In this document: piece after piece, positions 14,553 through 24,374 of the stretch | How positions within the stretch are numbered: position 1 is the first letter of the stretch | Layout of the letters: every line of letters begins with the position of its first letter | Origin: Amycolatopsis palatopharyngis | GTDB lineage: Bacteria > Actinomycetota > Actinomycetes > Mycobacteriales > Pseudonocardiaceae | Reading direction: 5' to 3' | DNA length: 64,000 nt | Assembly: GCF_003385185.1 (NCBI RefSeq) | Contig: NZ_PQHZ01000021.1 | Span: 1 to 64,000, forward strand | Program-made: the position numbers and the translations under genes | The notes under the pieces: generated by a model | Database searches by the model: none | Seen by the model: only the letters and a program-made list of their open reading frames with translations | Told to the model about the DNA's origin: nothing

Positions 14553-15980
14553 TCAGGAACTCTTGGGCACGGCGGGGTAGGGGACGAAGGTACTGGTGTT
14601 CTCGTCCACGGTGAGCTGCTTGCCGATGGTCGGGAACGCGCGCTGCGAACAGGCGGGCCGATCGCACACCTTGCACCCCATCCCGATCGGAGTGGCTGCG
14701 TCGGTGTCGTCGAGATCGAGCCCGGTCGAGTACACCAGCCTGCGCGCGTGCCGCAGCTCGCAACCGAGGCCGACGGTGAACATCTTGCCAGGACTGCCGT
14801 AGCCGCCGATGTTGCGCGAGACGGTTCGCGCGATCCAGAAGTAGCTCTTGCCGTCGGGCATGCTCGCCACCTGGGTGAGGATCTTGCCCGGCGACGTGAA
14901 GGCCTCGTAGATGTTCCACAGCGGACAGGAGCCGCCGACCCTGGAGAAGTGGAAACCGGCCGCAGACTGTCGCTTCGACATGTTGCCCGCCCGGTCCACC
15001 CGGACGAAGGAGAACGGCACGCCGCGCAGCTTCGGGCGTTGCAGGGTCGACAGTCGGTGGCACACCGTTTCGAACCCCACGCCGAAGTGGTCGCACAGCC
15101 GCTCGATGTCGTAGCGGAACTCCTCGGCACGGGCGTGGAAGGTGCCGTAGGGCAGAATCAGCGCGCCCGCGAAGTAGTTGGCCAGCCCCACCCTGGCCAG
15201 TGAGCGTGCGGCGGGGCCGGAGAATGCCCAGGAGTCGGCGAGTTCGGTGATCAGGTCGTCGTACTCCAGCAGCGCGATCTGCGAGGCCATCCGGAACGCC
15301 TGCTGCCCGATCCGCAGACTCGGCGCCAGTCGCAGCACCCTGGCCCCCGGCTCGTACCGGTGCTGCTGGCCCGCCGCCTCGTCGATGCCGCCGCTGGTGA
15401 CGGTGACGCCGTAGGTCTCCTCGAGCTTCTCCCGCAGTCGCCGACGTACCTCGCCGCGGCGCAGGTCCAGGGTGGCCGCCATGCGCTCGGCCCGCTCATC
15501 GAGTTCGGCGACATAGTTCTCCCGCTCGTAGAAGAAGTCCCGGACCTCCTCGTGCGGCAGGGGAGCGGCGGCGCTGCCGTGCAGACCGGTGCCGTTCTCG
15601 GTGACCAGCGCGGCCGTGCTCTCCACCGCGCTGCGATAACGCCGATGCAGCGTGACCAGGGCCTGCGCCATCGTCGGCAGGTTGGTGGCCAGATCGTTGA
15701 TCTCGCTGGTGGAGACGTCGACCCCGACCGACTCGTCGAGCAGCGCCTCGCGGACGTCGGCGACGAGGCGCGCGGTGTCGTTGTTGGCGAAGAACTCGGT
15801 GTCCACCCCGAACGCCTCGGTGATTCGCAGCAGCACCGGGACGGTCAGGGGACGGGAGTTGTGCTCGATCTGATTGAGGTAACTGGGTGAGATCTCGAGC
15901 ACACGAGCCAGGTCTGCCTGGCTCATCGACCGGTTCTCGCGTAGGTGCCGAAGCCGCGCGCCGGCGAACGTCTTGTCCAT
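14553..15980 (-). CDS. ramB: RamB-type XRE regulator of acetate/glyoxylate metabolism
   Basis: 475 residues. The N-terminal XRE helix-turn-helix (about 8-62) includes MSQADLARVLEISPSYLNQI. A central ImmA/IrrE-like region and the C-terminal ScfR-type domain follow; the last has several Cys residues (GSCPLW, GCELRHARRL, GMGCKVCDRPACSQR). This is the layout of Corynebacterium RamB, which represses the isocitrate lyase gene and its own gene. It is divergent from aceA, and the gap contains two sites resembling the RamB box. Acyl-CoA-linked control of the glyoxylate shunt is the expected role. Confidence 0.88.
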   Translation of the reverse strand: MDKTFAGARLRHLRENRSMSQADLARVLEISPSYLNQIEHNSRPLTVPVLLRITEAFGVDTEFFANNDTARLVADVREALLDESVGVDVSTSEINDLATNLPTMAQALVTLHRRYRSAVESTAALVTENGTGLHGSAAAPLPHEEVRDFFYERENYVAELDERAERMAATLDLRRGEVRRRLREKLEETYGVTVTSGGIDEAAGQQHRYEPGARVLRLAPSLRIGQQAFRMASQIALLEYDDLITELADSWAFSGPAARSLARVGLANYFAGALILPYGTFHARAEEFRYDIERLCDHFGVGFETVCHRLSTLQRPKLRGVPFSFVRVDRAGNMSKRQSAAGFHFSRVGGSCPLWNIYEAFTSPGKILTQVASMPDGKSYFWIARTVSRNIGGYGSPGKMFTVGLGCELRHARRLVYSTGLDLDDTDAATPIGMGCKVCDRPACSQRAFPTIGKQLTVDENTSTFVPYPAVPKSS

Positions 15981-16049
15981 TGTGACCGCCTGTTTCCGGA
16001 ACTTTTCCTGTCCGTACCGATCAAGCTCCGCAGTTTGACCGGTTCTGCG

Positions 16050-16081
16050 AACATCCTGATTCGCAAACTTTGCAGGATGTT
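16050..16081. promoter_or_regulatory. RamB-box-like site within an inverted repeat
   Basis: CGCAAACTTTGCAG (16062-16075) resembles the published RamB site of corynebacteria (AAACTTTGCAAA-like). It lies inside a 9-bp inverted repeat, AACATCCTG (16050-16058) and CAGGATGTT (16073-16081), between ramB and aceA. Confidence 0.5.
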
Positions 16082-16168
16082 ACGGAATCTTCGCATAAAT
16101 TGGCAAATTGGCTCTCTGGCTATGTTTTCCCAGCGCATGCAATGGTTGTCACCAGAAGGCGAGTGATC

Positions 16169-16181
16169 GCAAAGTTCGCAA
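16169..16181. promoter_or_regulatory. Second RamB-box-like site next to the aceA ribosome site
   Basis: GCAAAGTTCGCAA; its complement TTGCGAACTTTGC matches the same consensus. It overlaps the region just before the GGAGA ribosome site of aceA, a position suited to repression. Confidence 0.45.
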
Positions 16182-16194
16182 TCTTGGAGAACCA

Positions 16195-17487
16195 ATGGCA
16201 GCGTCAACCCCGAAGGCCAACCTGGAGCAAGCGGCAGCAGAGCTTGCCAAGCAGTGGGAGACCGACCCCCGCTGGGAGGGCGTCAAGCGGTCCTACTCGG
16301 CGGCCGACGTGGTCAAGCTGCGTGGCAGCGTGGTCGAGGAGAACACCCTGGCCCGTCGCGGCGCCGAGAAGCTGTGGAACCTGCTGCACACCGAGGACTA
16401 CGTCAACTCCCTCGGCGCGCTCACCGGTAACCAGGCCGTGCAGCAGGTGCGCGCCGGCCTGAAGGCGATCTACCTGTCCGGCTGGCAGGTCGCGGCCGAC
16501 GCCAACCTCTCCGGTCAGACCTACCCGGACCAGAGCCTCTACCCGGCCAACTCGGTTCCCGCGGTCGTGCGTCGCATCAACAACGCGCTCGGCCGTGCGG
16601 ACCAGATCAACTGGGCCGAGGGCAACACCGACATCGACTGGTACGCCCCGATCGTCGCCGACGCCGAGGCTGGCTTCGGTGGTCCGCTCAACGCGTTCGA
16701 GCTGATGAAGGGCATGATCGCCGCCGGTGCGGCGGGTGTGCACTGGGAGGACCAGCTCGCGTCCGAGAAGAAGTGTGGCCACCTCGGTGGCAAGGTGCTG
16801 ATCCCGACCAAGCAGCACGAGCGCACCCTGAACGCGGCCCGTCTCGCGGCCGACGTCGCCGGTGTCCCTTCGCTGATCATCGCCCGCACCGACGCACAGG
16901 CCGCGACGCTGCTCACCAGTGACGTCGACGAGCGCGACCAGAAGTTCCTCACCGGCGGCCGCACTGCCGAAGGCTTCTACGAGGTGCGCAACGGCATCGA
17001 GCCGTGCATCGAGCGCGGTCTCGCCTATGCCGAGTACGCCGACCTGCTCTGGATGGAGACCTCCGAGCCCGACCTCGAGGTGGCCAGGAAGTTCGCCGAG
17101 GCCATCAAGGCGAAGTACCCGAACCAGATGCTGGCCTACAACTGCTCGCCCTCGTTCAACTGGCGTAAGCACCTGGACGACGCGACGATCGCGAAGTTCC
17201 AGCGCGAGCTCGGCCACATGGGCTACAAGTTCCAGTTCATCACCCTCGCCGGCTTCCACTCGCTCAACTACTCGATGTTCGACCTGGCGCACGGCTACGC
17301 CCGTGAGGGCATGACCGCCTACGTCGACCTGCAGGAGCGCGAGTTCGCTGCCGAGGACCGCGGCTACACCGCCACGAAGCACCAGCGTGAGGTCGGCACC
17401 GGCTGGTTCGACCAGGTCAGCACCGCGCTGAACCCGGAGAGCTCGACCACCGCGCTCAAGGGCTCCACCGAGGAAGCCCAGTTCTGA
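16195..17487 (+). CDS. aceA: Isocitrate lyase
   Basis: 430 residues, the usual length of the short bacterial form. It cleaves isocitrate to glyoxylate and succinate in the cytoplasm, the first step of the glyoxylate shunt. The signature KKCGHLGGK carries the catalytic Cys194. The metal/substrate-binding stretches [11 protein letters not shown] and YNCSPSFNW are also intact. The ATG at 16195 follows GGAGA. The codon use is strongly biased, as expected for a highly expressed gene. Malate synthase follows after 117 bases that hold a strong hairpin, and RamB is divergent upstream. Confidence 0.97.
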   Translation: MAASTPKANLEQAAAELAKQWETDPRWEGVKRSYSAADVVKLRGSVVEENTLARRGAEKLWNLLHTEDYVNSLGALTGNQAVQQVRAGLKAIYLSGWQVAADANLSGQTYPDQSLYPANSVPAVVRRINNALGRADQINWAEGNTDIDWYAPIVADAEAGFGGPLNAFELMKGMIAAGAAGVHWEDQLASEKKCGHLGGKVLIPTKQHERTLNAARLAADVAGVPSLIIARTDAQAATLLTSDVDERDQKFLTGGRTAEGFYEVRNGIEPCIERGLAYAEYADLLWMETSEPDLEVARKFAEAIKAKYPNQMLAYNCSPSFNWRKHLDDATIAKFQRELGHMGYKFQFITLAGFHSLNYSMFDLAHGYAREGMTAYVDLQEREFAAEDRGYTATKHQREVGTGWFDQVSTALNPESSTTALKGSTEEAQF

Positions 17488-17498
17488 CCCTCCCCTGA

Positions 17499-17571
17499 GC
17501 GGGGAATTCGTCGCCGGCTCGCCCGCATCTGGCCCGTCGTGACGCCAGGAAGCCGTCGACGAATTCCCCGC
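17499..17571 (+). other. Large stem-loop between aceA and aceB
   Basis: GCGGGGAATTCGTCG (17499-17513) pairs perfectly with 17557-17571 to form a 15-bp stem around a 43-base loop. It lies 11 bases after the aceA stop and 33 bases before the aceB start. It could protect or process the aceA transcript, or act as a partial terminator that sets the aceA:aceB ratio. Confidence 0.65.
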
Positions 17572-17604
17572 CCTCCCCTCGATAGTGATCACCCGGAGGA
17601 CGAC

Positions 17605-19245
<1,641 letters not shown>

Positions 19246-19716
19246 GCCGAGACTCCGGTCTCCCTCCCTCCTGACAGGGAGACCGGTCACGCTGGTCGGA
19301 CAGCGTGCCTTCGGGGCCGGACGGGACCACCCGTCCGGCCCCGCTTCGCTCCTCGCACTTTCCCGGGAAAGTGCGATACGTGCGCCCGCAACTAGTTGTG
19401 CGTATCGCATCGCACTTTCCCGGGAAAGCGCGGCCCGGAGGGGTCCCGCGCCAGGAAGGACTCGCACTTTCCCGGGAAAGTGCGAGGGGGAGACCGGGGC
19501 GAATCAGGGCATGGAGGGCGGAAAGGTGCGATTTCCGGCAGGGACACCGCTGGGTGGCGGTGCCTCCACTGCTCCGGCTGGGGGGCTGAATCAGTTCAGA
19601 AGGAGCAACTTCGGAATACGGTACGTATACCTACTGAAACCCTGGTTGTTTCTCGGCGCCGGACGAACGATGCTTCCGCTTACGGATCCTCTCCCTGCCT
19701 CTCGAGGAGTCTGGCT
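19246..19716. other. 471-base intergenic region after aceB
   Basis: No conserved gene is visible. A possible aceB terminator (GGTCTCCCT near 19257, AGGGAGACC near 19277) comes first, then the three family A palindromes. The last 100 bases are less GC-rich and should hold the promoter of the small secreted peptide gene. Confidence 0.5.
19353..19486. repeat. Family A palindromes, three copies
   Basis: Copies at 19353-19376, 19411-19432 and 19461-19486. The middle one has a single change (AAAGCGCG instead of AAAGTGCG), which breaks one base pair of the hairpin. Start-to-start spacings are 58 and 50 bases; the M14/ramB pair is also 57-58 bases apart. Confidence 0.8.
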
Positions 19717-19863
19717 ATGAAGACACGATTTGTTCTGTCCATGCTCGCCGCCCTTGCGCTGACGTTCGGCGCAGCAACTCCCGCGCTGGCCGCGGCCGGT
19801 CCTGACAAGGCCGATCTGTCCAGCTCGGTATCCGTGGCGCAGTGCCTCAGGTGCCCGCTCTGA
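19717..19863 (+). CDS. Small secreted peptide ending in CLRC
   Basis: 48 residues from an ATG that follows GAGGAGT. A textbook signal peptide (MKTR, then FVLSMLAALALTFGA, cleavage after TPALA) leaves a mature chain of only about 23 residues ending SVSVAQCLRCPL. The two cysteines two residues apart could bind metal, form a disulfide, or be modified. I recognise no family. The stop lies eight bases before the end of the convergent glycosyltransferase. It might instead be a truncated relic of a longer exported protein, but its start signals are intact. Confidence 0.55.
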   Translation: MKTRFVLSMLAALALTFGAATPALAAAGPDKADLSSSVSVAQCLRCPL

Positions 19864-19870
19864 TGCGGCC

Positions 19871-21124
19871 CTAGGGCTCGAAGGCGTTGCCGGTGGCGAT
19901 CTTGGGACGTCCCAGGGTCGCCGGCTCGCCGATTCGGGTGCGGCGGTAGACCGCGGCGGTTTCCGCGGCGATCTGTCCCCAGTCGAAGTCGGCGGCAAGG
20001 CGGGACTGCGCGGTATGCGCCCGCCTTCCGGCGGCGTCCGGGTCGACGAGCACCTGGTTGACCGCCGTCGCGATCGCCTGCACGTCTCCTGGCGAAAAGG
20101 CGAGGCCTGTCTCGCCGTCGATCACCACTTCTCCCAGCCCGCCCGCGGTCGACGCGATCAGCGGAGCCTTGGCTGCCGCTGCTTCGAGTGCCACGATCCC
20201 GAACGGTTCGTACCTGCTCGGCAGTACGACGGCGTCCGCCGCCGCGAGGACGGCTCGCAGGTCCCGGTCGGACAGGTGCCCCACGAAGTCCACCGCCCTG
20301 CGCAGCCGCAGCTTCTTCGACTGCTCGACCAGTTCCTCCAGATGCCGGCCCTTGCCCGCGACGACAAGCCGGGTTCCGGGGTGCTCGCGGCGGATCCCGG
20401 GCATGGCGGCCAGCAGGTCCTGCACGCCCTTCTCCCACTCCAGCCTGCCGAAGTAGAGCAGCAGGGGAGCGCCTGCGGGACTGTGTGCCTCGCGGGCACC
20501 GGCGATCTCGGACTCGGTGACCCGCCAGCCCCGTTCCTCGATGCCGTTGTGGATGACGGTGATCTCTTCGGGATCGACCTCGAAGAGGTGCGCGACCTCG
20601 ACCCGCATTGCCTGTGAGCAGGTGATGAGCGCATCGACCCGATTGGCCAGCCACCATTCCACCGAATGAACCTGCTGGTTCAGCGGATGGGAGAGCCAGC
20701 CGGAATGCCTGCCTGCCTCGGTCGCGTGGATCGTGCCGATCAGCGGCACCTGTGCGGCGTCGGCGAGGGCGATCGCAGGATGGGTGACCAACCAGTCGTG
20801 CGCGTGTACGACCTCAGGCCGCCAGCCTCGGAGCAGTTCGGCTCCCGCGCGGACCATCGCATGCCCCATCGCGAGGGTCCAGGCGACGAGATCGCGTTCG
20901 AAGGTGACGTGCATCGGGTCCTCGGCGACCCGGATGATTCGGACACCCTCCACGACCCGATCGGTCGTCGGGTGTGTCTCGGCGTCGGTGCCCGCGACAT
21001 GCCGGCACAACACGACGACTTCGTGGCCGTCGCGCACGAGATGGCGGGCCAGCGCGTGGACGTGCCGGGACAGGCCGCCGACCACTACTGGCGGGTACTC
21101 CCAGGACAGCATCAATACGCGCAT
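19871..21124 (-). CDS. GT4 glycosyltransferase, Rv3032-like alpha-1,4-glucan synthase
   Basis: 417 residues with a GT-B fold. The start MLSWEYPPVVVGGLSRHV (5-22) is the donor-site glycine loop of glycogen-synthase-like GT4 enzymes. YFGRLEWEKGVQDLL and SRYEPFGIVALEA include the nucleotide-sugar E-x7-E motif region. In M. tuberculosis the homologue Rv3032 elongates alpha-1,4-glucan used for methylglucose lipopolysaccharide and glycogen-like polymers. Homologues of Rv3031 and Rv3030 follow upstream on the same strand, but here a regulatory cassette interrupts the row. The ATG at 21124 is chosen because conservation begins there. Confidence 0.85.
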   Translation of the reverse strand: MRVLMLSWEYPPVVVGGLSRHVHALARHLVRDGHEVVVLCRHVAGTDAETHPTTDRVVEGVRIIRVAEDPMHVTFERDLVAWTLAMGHAMVRAGAELLRGWRPEVVHAHDWLVTHPAIALADAAQVPLIGTIHATEAGRHSGWLSHPLNQQVHSVEWWLANRVDALITCSQAMRVEVAHLFEVDPEEITVIHNGIEERGWRVTESEIAGAREAHSPAGAPLLLYFGRLEWEKGVQDLLAAMPGIRREHPGTRLVVAGKGRHLEELVEQSKKLRLRRAVDFVGHLSDRDLRAVLAAADAVVLPSRYEPFGIVALEAAAAKAPLIASTAGGLGEVVIDGETGLAFSPGDVQAIATAVNQVLVDPDAAGRRAHTAQSRLAADFDWGQIAAETAAVYRRTRIGEPATLGRPKIATGNAFEP

Positions 21125-21270
21125 GGTCTGTCGATCCTCGCACCTGCCGGTCCAACTGCTGCCATGGCATCCCTCACGTTCGGCGCCGATGATCGCTAAT
21201 GTTGATTTATGTCGAGTAACGTTGAGTTGCAGAGCACGCCATGGACGCATCTGGCCGGCACCCCCTGACC

Positions 21271-21333
21271 CGAGTTTGCAGTTCCCGGGCGCGAGTTTGC
21301 AGTTCCGGTGGCCGAGTTTGCAGTTCCCGCCAC
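21271..21333 (-). repeat. Family C tandem array, three 21-bp units
   Basis: Three units of exactly 21 bases (21271, 21292, 21313), each beginning CGAGTTTGCAGTTCC. They are in the opposite orientation to the array at 22737. This is the only family C array found between divergent genes rather than at 3' ends. Confidence 0.75.
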
Positions 21334-21431
21334 TGGTCGGGGGACAGCAGGCCGGAGTTGCGCCCCGGACACGATGTGCACCGTTCCGGTGGACAATCGG
21401 CTTGGCCGCCCGGCAACCACCGCGCTCCCTC

Positions 21432-21443
21432 TAGTTTCGCCCC
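21432..21443 (+). promoter_or_regulatory. -10 box (TAGTTT) for the XRE gene
   Basis: TAGTTT (21432-21437), six bases, then the ATG at 21444; a leaderless arrangement. Confidence 0.5.
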
Positions 21444-22370
21444 ATGGGCGATCGCGAGACGACCGTGCGCAGCAGGGAACTCGGCGAGGGACTGCGTGCG
21501 GCGATGCAGAAGGCAGGGCTGACCGGTACGGACGCAGCGCGTGCACTGGGCTGGTCGGAAAGCCGGATTTCCCGGCTGCTGAGCGGAAAACGTGGCGGAG
21601 CCCAGCTGGACGTCGCCTCGTTCCTCGCGGTGTGCCGGGTCACCGGCGAGGCTCGCGACCGGCTGCTCCGGTTGTGCGGCGATCTCGACACCCCGGGATG
21701 GTTGCAGCAGTTCGGCTCCCGGTTGCCGACGCAGCTGAGCACGCTCATCGACCACGAGGACAAGGCGGTGTGCATCCGGGACTTCCAGCTGACGATGGTC
21801 CCCGGACTGCTGCAGACGGCCGACTACGCGCGGGCCCTGATCTCGGCGACCGCGAACGTGCCGAGGTCGGAGGTACAGAGCCGGGTCGCCGCGCGGTTGC
21901 GCCGCAGGAACGTGCTCGTCCGGCCGCGTCCTGCGCGCTTCAACTTCTTCGTGCACGAGTTCGTGCTGCGGCTGCCGGTCGGCGGCCCGGCGGTGATGTC
22001 CGAACAGTTGCATCACCTGCTGCGGATGTCCGTGCGTCCGGCGATCTCCCTGCGCGTCGTCCCGAGCAGCATCGGGGCCCATGCCGGAGTGGCCGGGCAT
22101 TTCAAGCTGATGGAGTTCACCGCGTTTCCGCCGGTCGTGTATCTGGAAAGTGAGACGTCCACGCTGTTCCTCGAGGAACCTGCGGAGGTCGCCGCATACC
22201 GCCAGGTGTTGCGCGCTCTCGCGGAAACCGCGCTGGATGAGGGACAATCCCGGGAATTGATCGCCGCCGTGGCGGTCGAACTCTACGGGGATCGAGACAA
22301 CCATGACGACAGCGCACGAGCCGGGCGGCCTGGCCTGGCGCAAGAGCAGTTACTCCGGGGGCAATGGTGA
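21444..22370 (+). CDS. XRE-family regulator with DUF5753 domain
   Basis: 308 residues. The N-terminal helix-turn-helix spans about 12-70 and includes LTGTDAARALGWSESRISRL. The remainder is the DUF5753 ligand/partner domain, with MVPGLLQTADYARAL and the C-terminal YLESETSTLFLEEP typical of it. Actinobacteria carry many such regulators paired with a small DUF397 protein; the best-studied pair controls differentiation in Streptomyces (WhiJ-type). The DUF397 partner overlaps its 3' end by 68 bases in another frame. The pair sits between glucan genes that are adjacent in mycobacteria. Confidence 0.9.
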   Translation: MGDRETTVRSRELGEGLRAAMQKAGLTGTDAARALGWSESRISRLLSGKRGGAQLDVASFLAVCRVTGEARDRLLRLCGDLDTPGWLQQFGSRLPTQLSTLIDHEDKAVCIRDFQLTMVPGLLQTADYARALISATANVPRSEVQSRVAARLRRRNVLVRPRPARFNFFVHEFVLRLPVGGPAVMSEQLHHLLRMSVRPAISLRVVPSSIGAHAGVAGHFKLMEFTAFPPVVYLESETSTLFLEEPAEVAAYRQVLRALAETALDEGQSRELIAAVAVELYGDRDNHDDSARAGRPGLAQEQLLRGQW

Positions 22371-22500
22371 CTGTGTCGAGGTCGCGTGTGATCCGGCCGG
22401 GGTGCGGGTGCGAGACACGAAGGATCGCGCGGCCGGAGCGCTGACGGTCGATCGACACGGGTGGGGCGTTTTCCTGGCGGGTCTCGCCGTTCGTCCGTAG
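22303..22500 (+). CDS. DUF397 partner protein
   Basis: 65 residues, the usual size. The hallmark LAWRKSSYSGGNGDCVEVA (10-28) and the following VRVRDTKD are present. DUF397 proteins work with the adjacent XRE/DUF5753 regulator, probably by antagonising its DNA binding, so the pair behaves like a regulatory switch. The start overlaps the end of the regulator gene, which favours coupled translation. Confidence 0.92.
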   Translation: MTTAHEPGGLAWRKSSYSGGNGDCVEVACDPAGVRVRDTKDRAAGALTVDRHGWGVFLAGLAVRP

Positions 22501-22532
22501 CGTTTTGGGCTTCGACTATCGGGGAGGTAGTT

Positions 22533-22736
22533 ATGCCCATCTGGCTGTGGATAACCGCCGGGGTGCTCCTGCTGGTGGCCATCGGGGTGCTCGAAGTGCT
22601 CGTGCGCAGGCGCGGGACGCGGCTGGGTGGTGACCCGCGCAGTGGCCGCACCGAGAACGTCTACAAGACTGACCCGGACACGATGAGTCGGAACCCGGGT
22701 AACCAACAGGGGCCGTTCCTCGGTGGACCGTTCTGA
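22533..22736 (+). CDS. Small single-pass membrane protein
   Basis: 67 residues from an ATG that follows GGGGAGGT. A hydrophobic N-terminal segment (IWLWITAGVLLLVAIGVLEV) should anchor it, and a polar, unstructured tail follows. I do not recognise a family. It lies 32 bases behind the DUF397 gene and probably shares its transcript. Its stop directly abuts the seven-unit family C array. Confidence 0.65.
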   Translation: MPIWLWITAGVLLLVAIGVLEVLVRRRGTRLGGDPRSGRTENVYKTDPDTMSRNPGNQQGPFLGGPF

Positions 22737-22883
22737 CCCCGGATCTGCCAACTCTGACCCCGGATCTGCCAACTCGGCCCCGGGATCTGCCAACTCTGAC
22801 CCCGGATCTGCCAACTCGGCCCCGGGATCTGCCAACTCGGGCCCGGGAACTGCCAACTCGGGCCCGGGAACTGCAAAGTCGGG
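22737..22883 (+). repeat. Family C tandem array, seven 21-bp units
   Basis: Seven contiguous 21-base units with the core GGATCTGCCAACTCGG. Units alternate between GGATCTG and GGAACTG variants and end TCTGA or TCGGG. The array fills the whole gap between two convergent genes, one base after the first stop and ending one base before the second. It is free of stop codons in some frames and so creates spurious open frames. Confidence 0.85.
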
Positions 22884-24374
22884 TTAGAGGGTGCGGGCGT
22901 CTAGGTGGCCGAAGGGGGATTCGGCTCGGAGGGCGGTCGCTCGGGAGAGGGCGCGGCGAGGGTCGGTCTGCTGGAGGGCCGTCAGCTCGTCGAATCTTGA
23001 CGTGTGGACCTGGGCGCGGCGGCGGGCGTAGTCGGCAGCGGAGTCCTTGGTGACCATGAACGCCCAGTCGCTCGACAGCGCCAGCATCGCCTCGCGCAGC
23101 GCCTGATCGCGCACCGGGTCGCGCAGTTCGGTGCGCTCGTGTGCCGCCAGCAGCCTCTGCTGCAGCGCCGTGTTGTCCGCCACCATGTCGGCGACCTGCT
23201 CGCCGTCCCACACCCGCCAGTCCTTGCCAGAGCCCCACGAGGACGCGGGCAGGTCCACCGGGCCGCCGAGATGCCCGGCCTCCAGCGCGCCGCGCAGCGT
23301 CGTGACCCGCACCCCCGCCTCGGGCAGTGCTCGCAGGATGCCCTCCAGCCAAGCTGGTCCCTCGTGCCACCAGTGCCCGAACAACTCGGTGTCGTACGCG
23401 GCGACCACCAGCGACTCGCGTCCGTGCTGCTGACGCAGGGACCGCAGCCGGGTGACGACCGTGTCCACGAAGTCCTTCACATGCGTCTCAAGGGTTTCCG
23501 CCGCCAGCGCCGGTTCGTACGGTGCCTTGTCGGCGGGTTCCACCGTCTTGCCGGTCACCCGGGACGGCTTGAGGCCGACCTCGTGCGCCCAGGTGTGGAA
23601 GTCGCGGTAGTTCGCGTGTCCCGGGTATCCGGCCTTGGGTGACCAGACACGGTAGGTCACTTCCAGGTCCCGCCCGAAGCACACGACGTCGGAGGAGCCG
23701 ACCGTGCGCGCTGCCGAGGTGTCCCCGCGCAGCGAGGGGCCGTCAACCAGGAACCGCCGCACCCCGGCCGCGCTGTAGCCGTTCTCCATTCCCGGCGCGT
23801 AGCCGCACTCCGGCGCCCAGATGCCCTCGGGCCTGCGCCCGATCCGCAGGCGGGTGTCGTCGAGCCCGCCGCGCAGGGCGAAGTCGCGCACCCGTGGGTC
23901 CAGCAACGGCTGGAAGGGGTGTGCCAGCGGCCCGCCGAGCAGTTCGACCACATCGGAGTCCACAAGGGAGCGCAGCATCGGGGAGAACCCGTGCCGCCAA
24001 TGGGCTTCGAAGTCCTCCAGGGCACGTGTCGCGGTTCGGTGCTCGTCGGCCGCGAGTGCGCTCAGCGCGTCCTGCCCGCGCCAGAGGCCTGCGGCGTGCT
24101 CGGTGCGCAGCCGCCAGGTACCGAGCCACTCGTGGAACGCCCGCAAGCTGTACGGATCGTCCAGCTGTGCGGCCAGCACCGGCGTCACCCCGAGGGTGAG
24201 CACGTCCCTGCGGCCCTCTTCGGCGAAGCGCCGCAGCAGATCCAGCACCGGCAGGTAGGAATGCGCCCACGACTGGTACAGCCACTCCTCGCCGACGGGC
24301 CAGGACCCGTGGTGTGCCAGCCACGGCAGGTGACTGTGCAGCACCAGGCAGAACGTGCCCTCCGAGCCGCTCAT
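22884..24374 (-). CDS. GH57 1,4-alpha-glucan branching enzyme, Rv3031-like
   Basis: 496 residues. The N-terminal GH57 motif appears as CLVLHSHLPWLAHHG (9-23), with further conserved stretches IWAPECGYAPGMEN and AAYDTELFGHWWHEGPAWLE; the last includes the catalytic Asp/Glu region. A helical DUF1957 C-terminal part follows. In mycobacteria the homologue Rv3031 branches glucan in the methylglucose lipopolysaccharide locus. Its start overlaps the methyltransferase stop by four bases (ATGA), so the two are translationally coupled. Confidence 0.9.
   Translation of the reverse strand: MSGSEGTFCLVLHSHLPWLAHHGSWPVGEEWLYQSWAHSYLPVLDLLRRFAEEGRRDVLTLGVTPVLAAQLDDPYSLRAFHEWLGTWRLRTEHAAGLWRGQDALSALAADEHRTATRALEDFEAHWRHGFSPMLRSLVDSDVVELLGGPLAHPFQPLLDPRVRDFALRGGLDDTRLRIGRRPEGIWAPECGYAPGMENGYSAAGVRRFLVDGPSLRGDTSAARTVGSSDVVCFGRDLEVTYRVWSPKAGYPGHANYRDFHTWAHEVGLKPSRVTGKTVEPADKAPYEPALAAETLETHVKDFVDTVVTRLRSLRQQHGRESLVVAAYDTELFGHWWHEGPAWLEGILRALPEAGVRVTTLRGALEAGHLGGPVDLPASSWGSGKDWRVWDGEQVADMVADNTALQQRLLAAHERTELRDPVRDQALREAMLALSSDWAFMVTKDSAADYARRRAQVHTSRFDELTALQQTDPRRALSRATALRAESPFGHLDARTL

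Larger units (their letters stand above)
21125..21443. other. 319-base divergent intergenic region
   Basis: It lies between the glycosyltransferase and the XRE gene. It holds an AT-richer patch near 21195-21235 that should include the glycosyltransferase promoter, then the family C array, and finally the leaderless XRE promoter. No gene is seen. Confidence 0.5.

Noticed and set aside
22350-22856. A minus-strand protein of about 168 residues beginning with an ELADPG heptad repeat
   Set aside because: The repeat is the family C array read in reverse and the rest is antisense to DUF397; the frame is open only because the unit is 21 bases.
22737-22883. CRISPR array
   Set aside because: Units are contiguous with no unique spacers, the period is 21 bases, and no cas genes are present.
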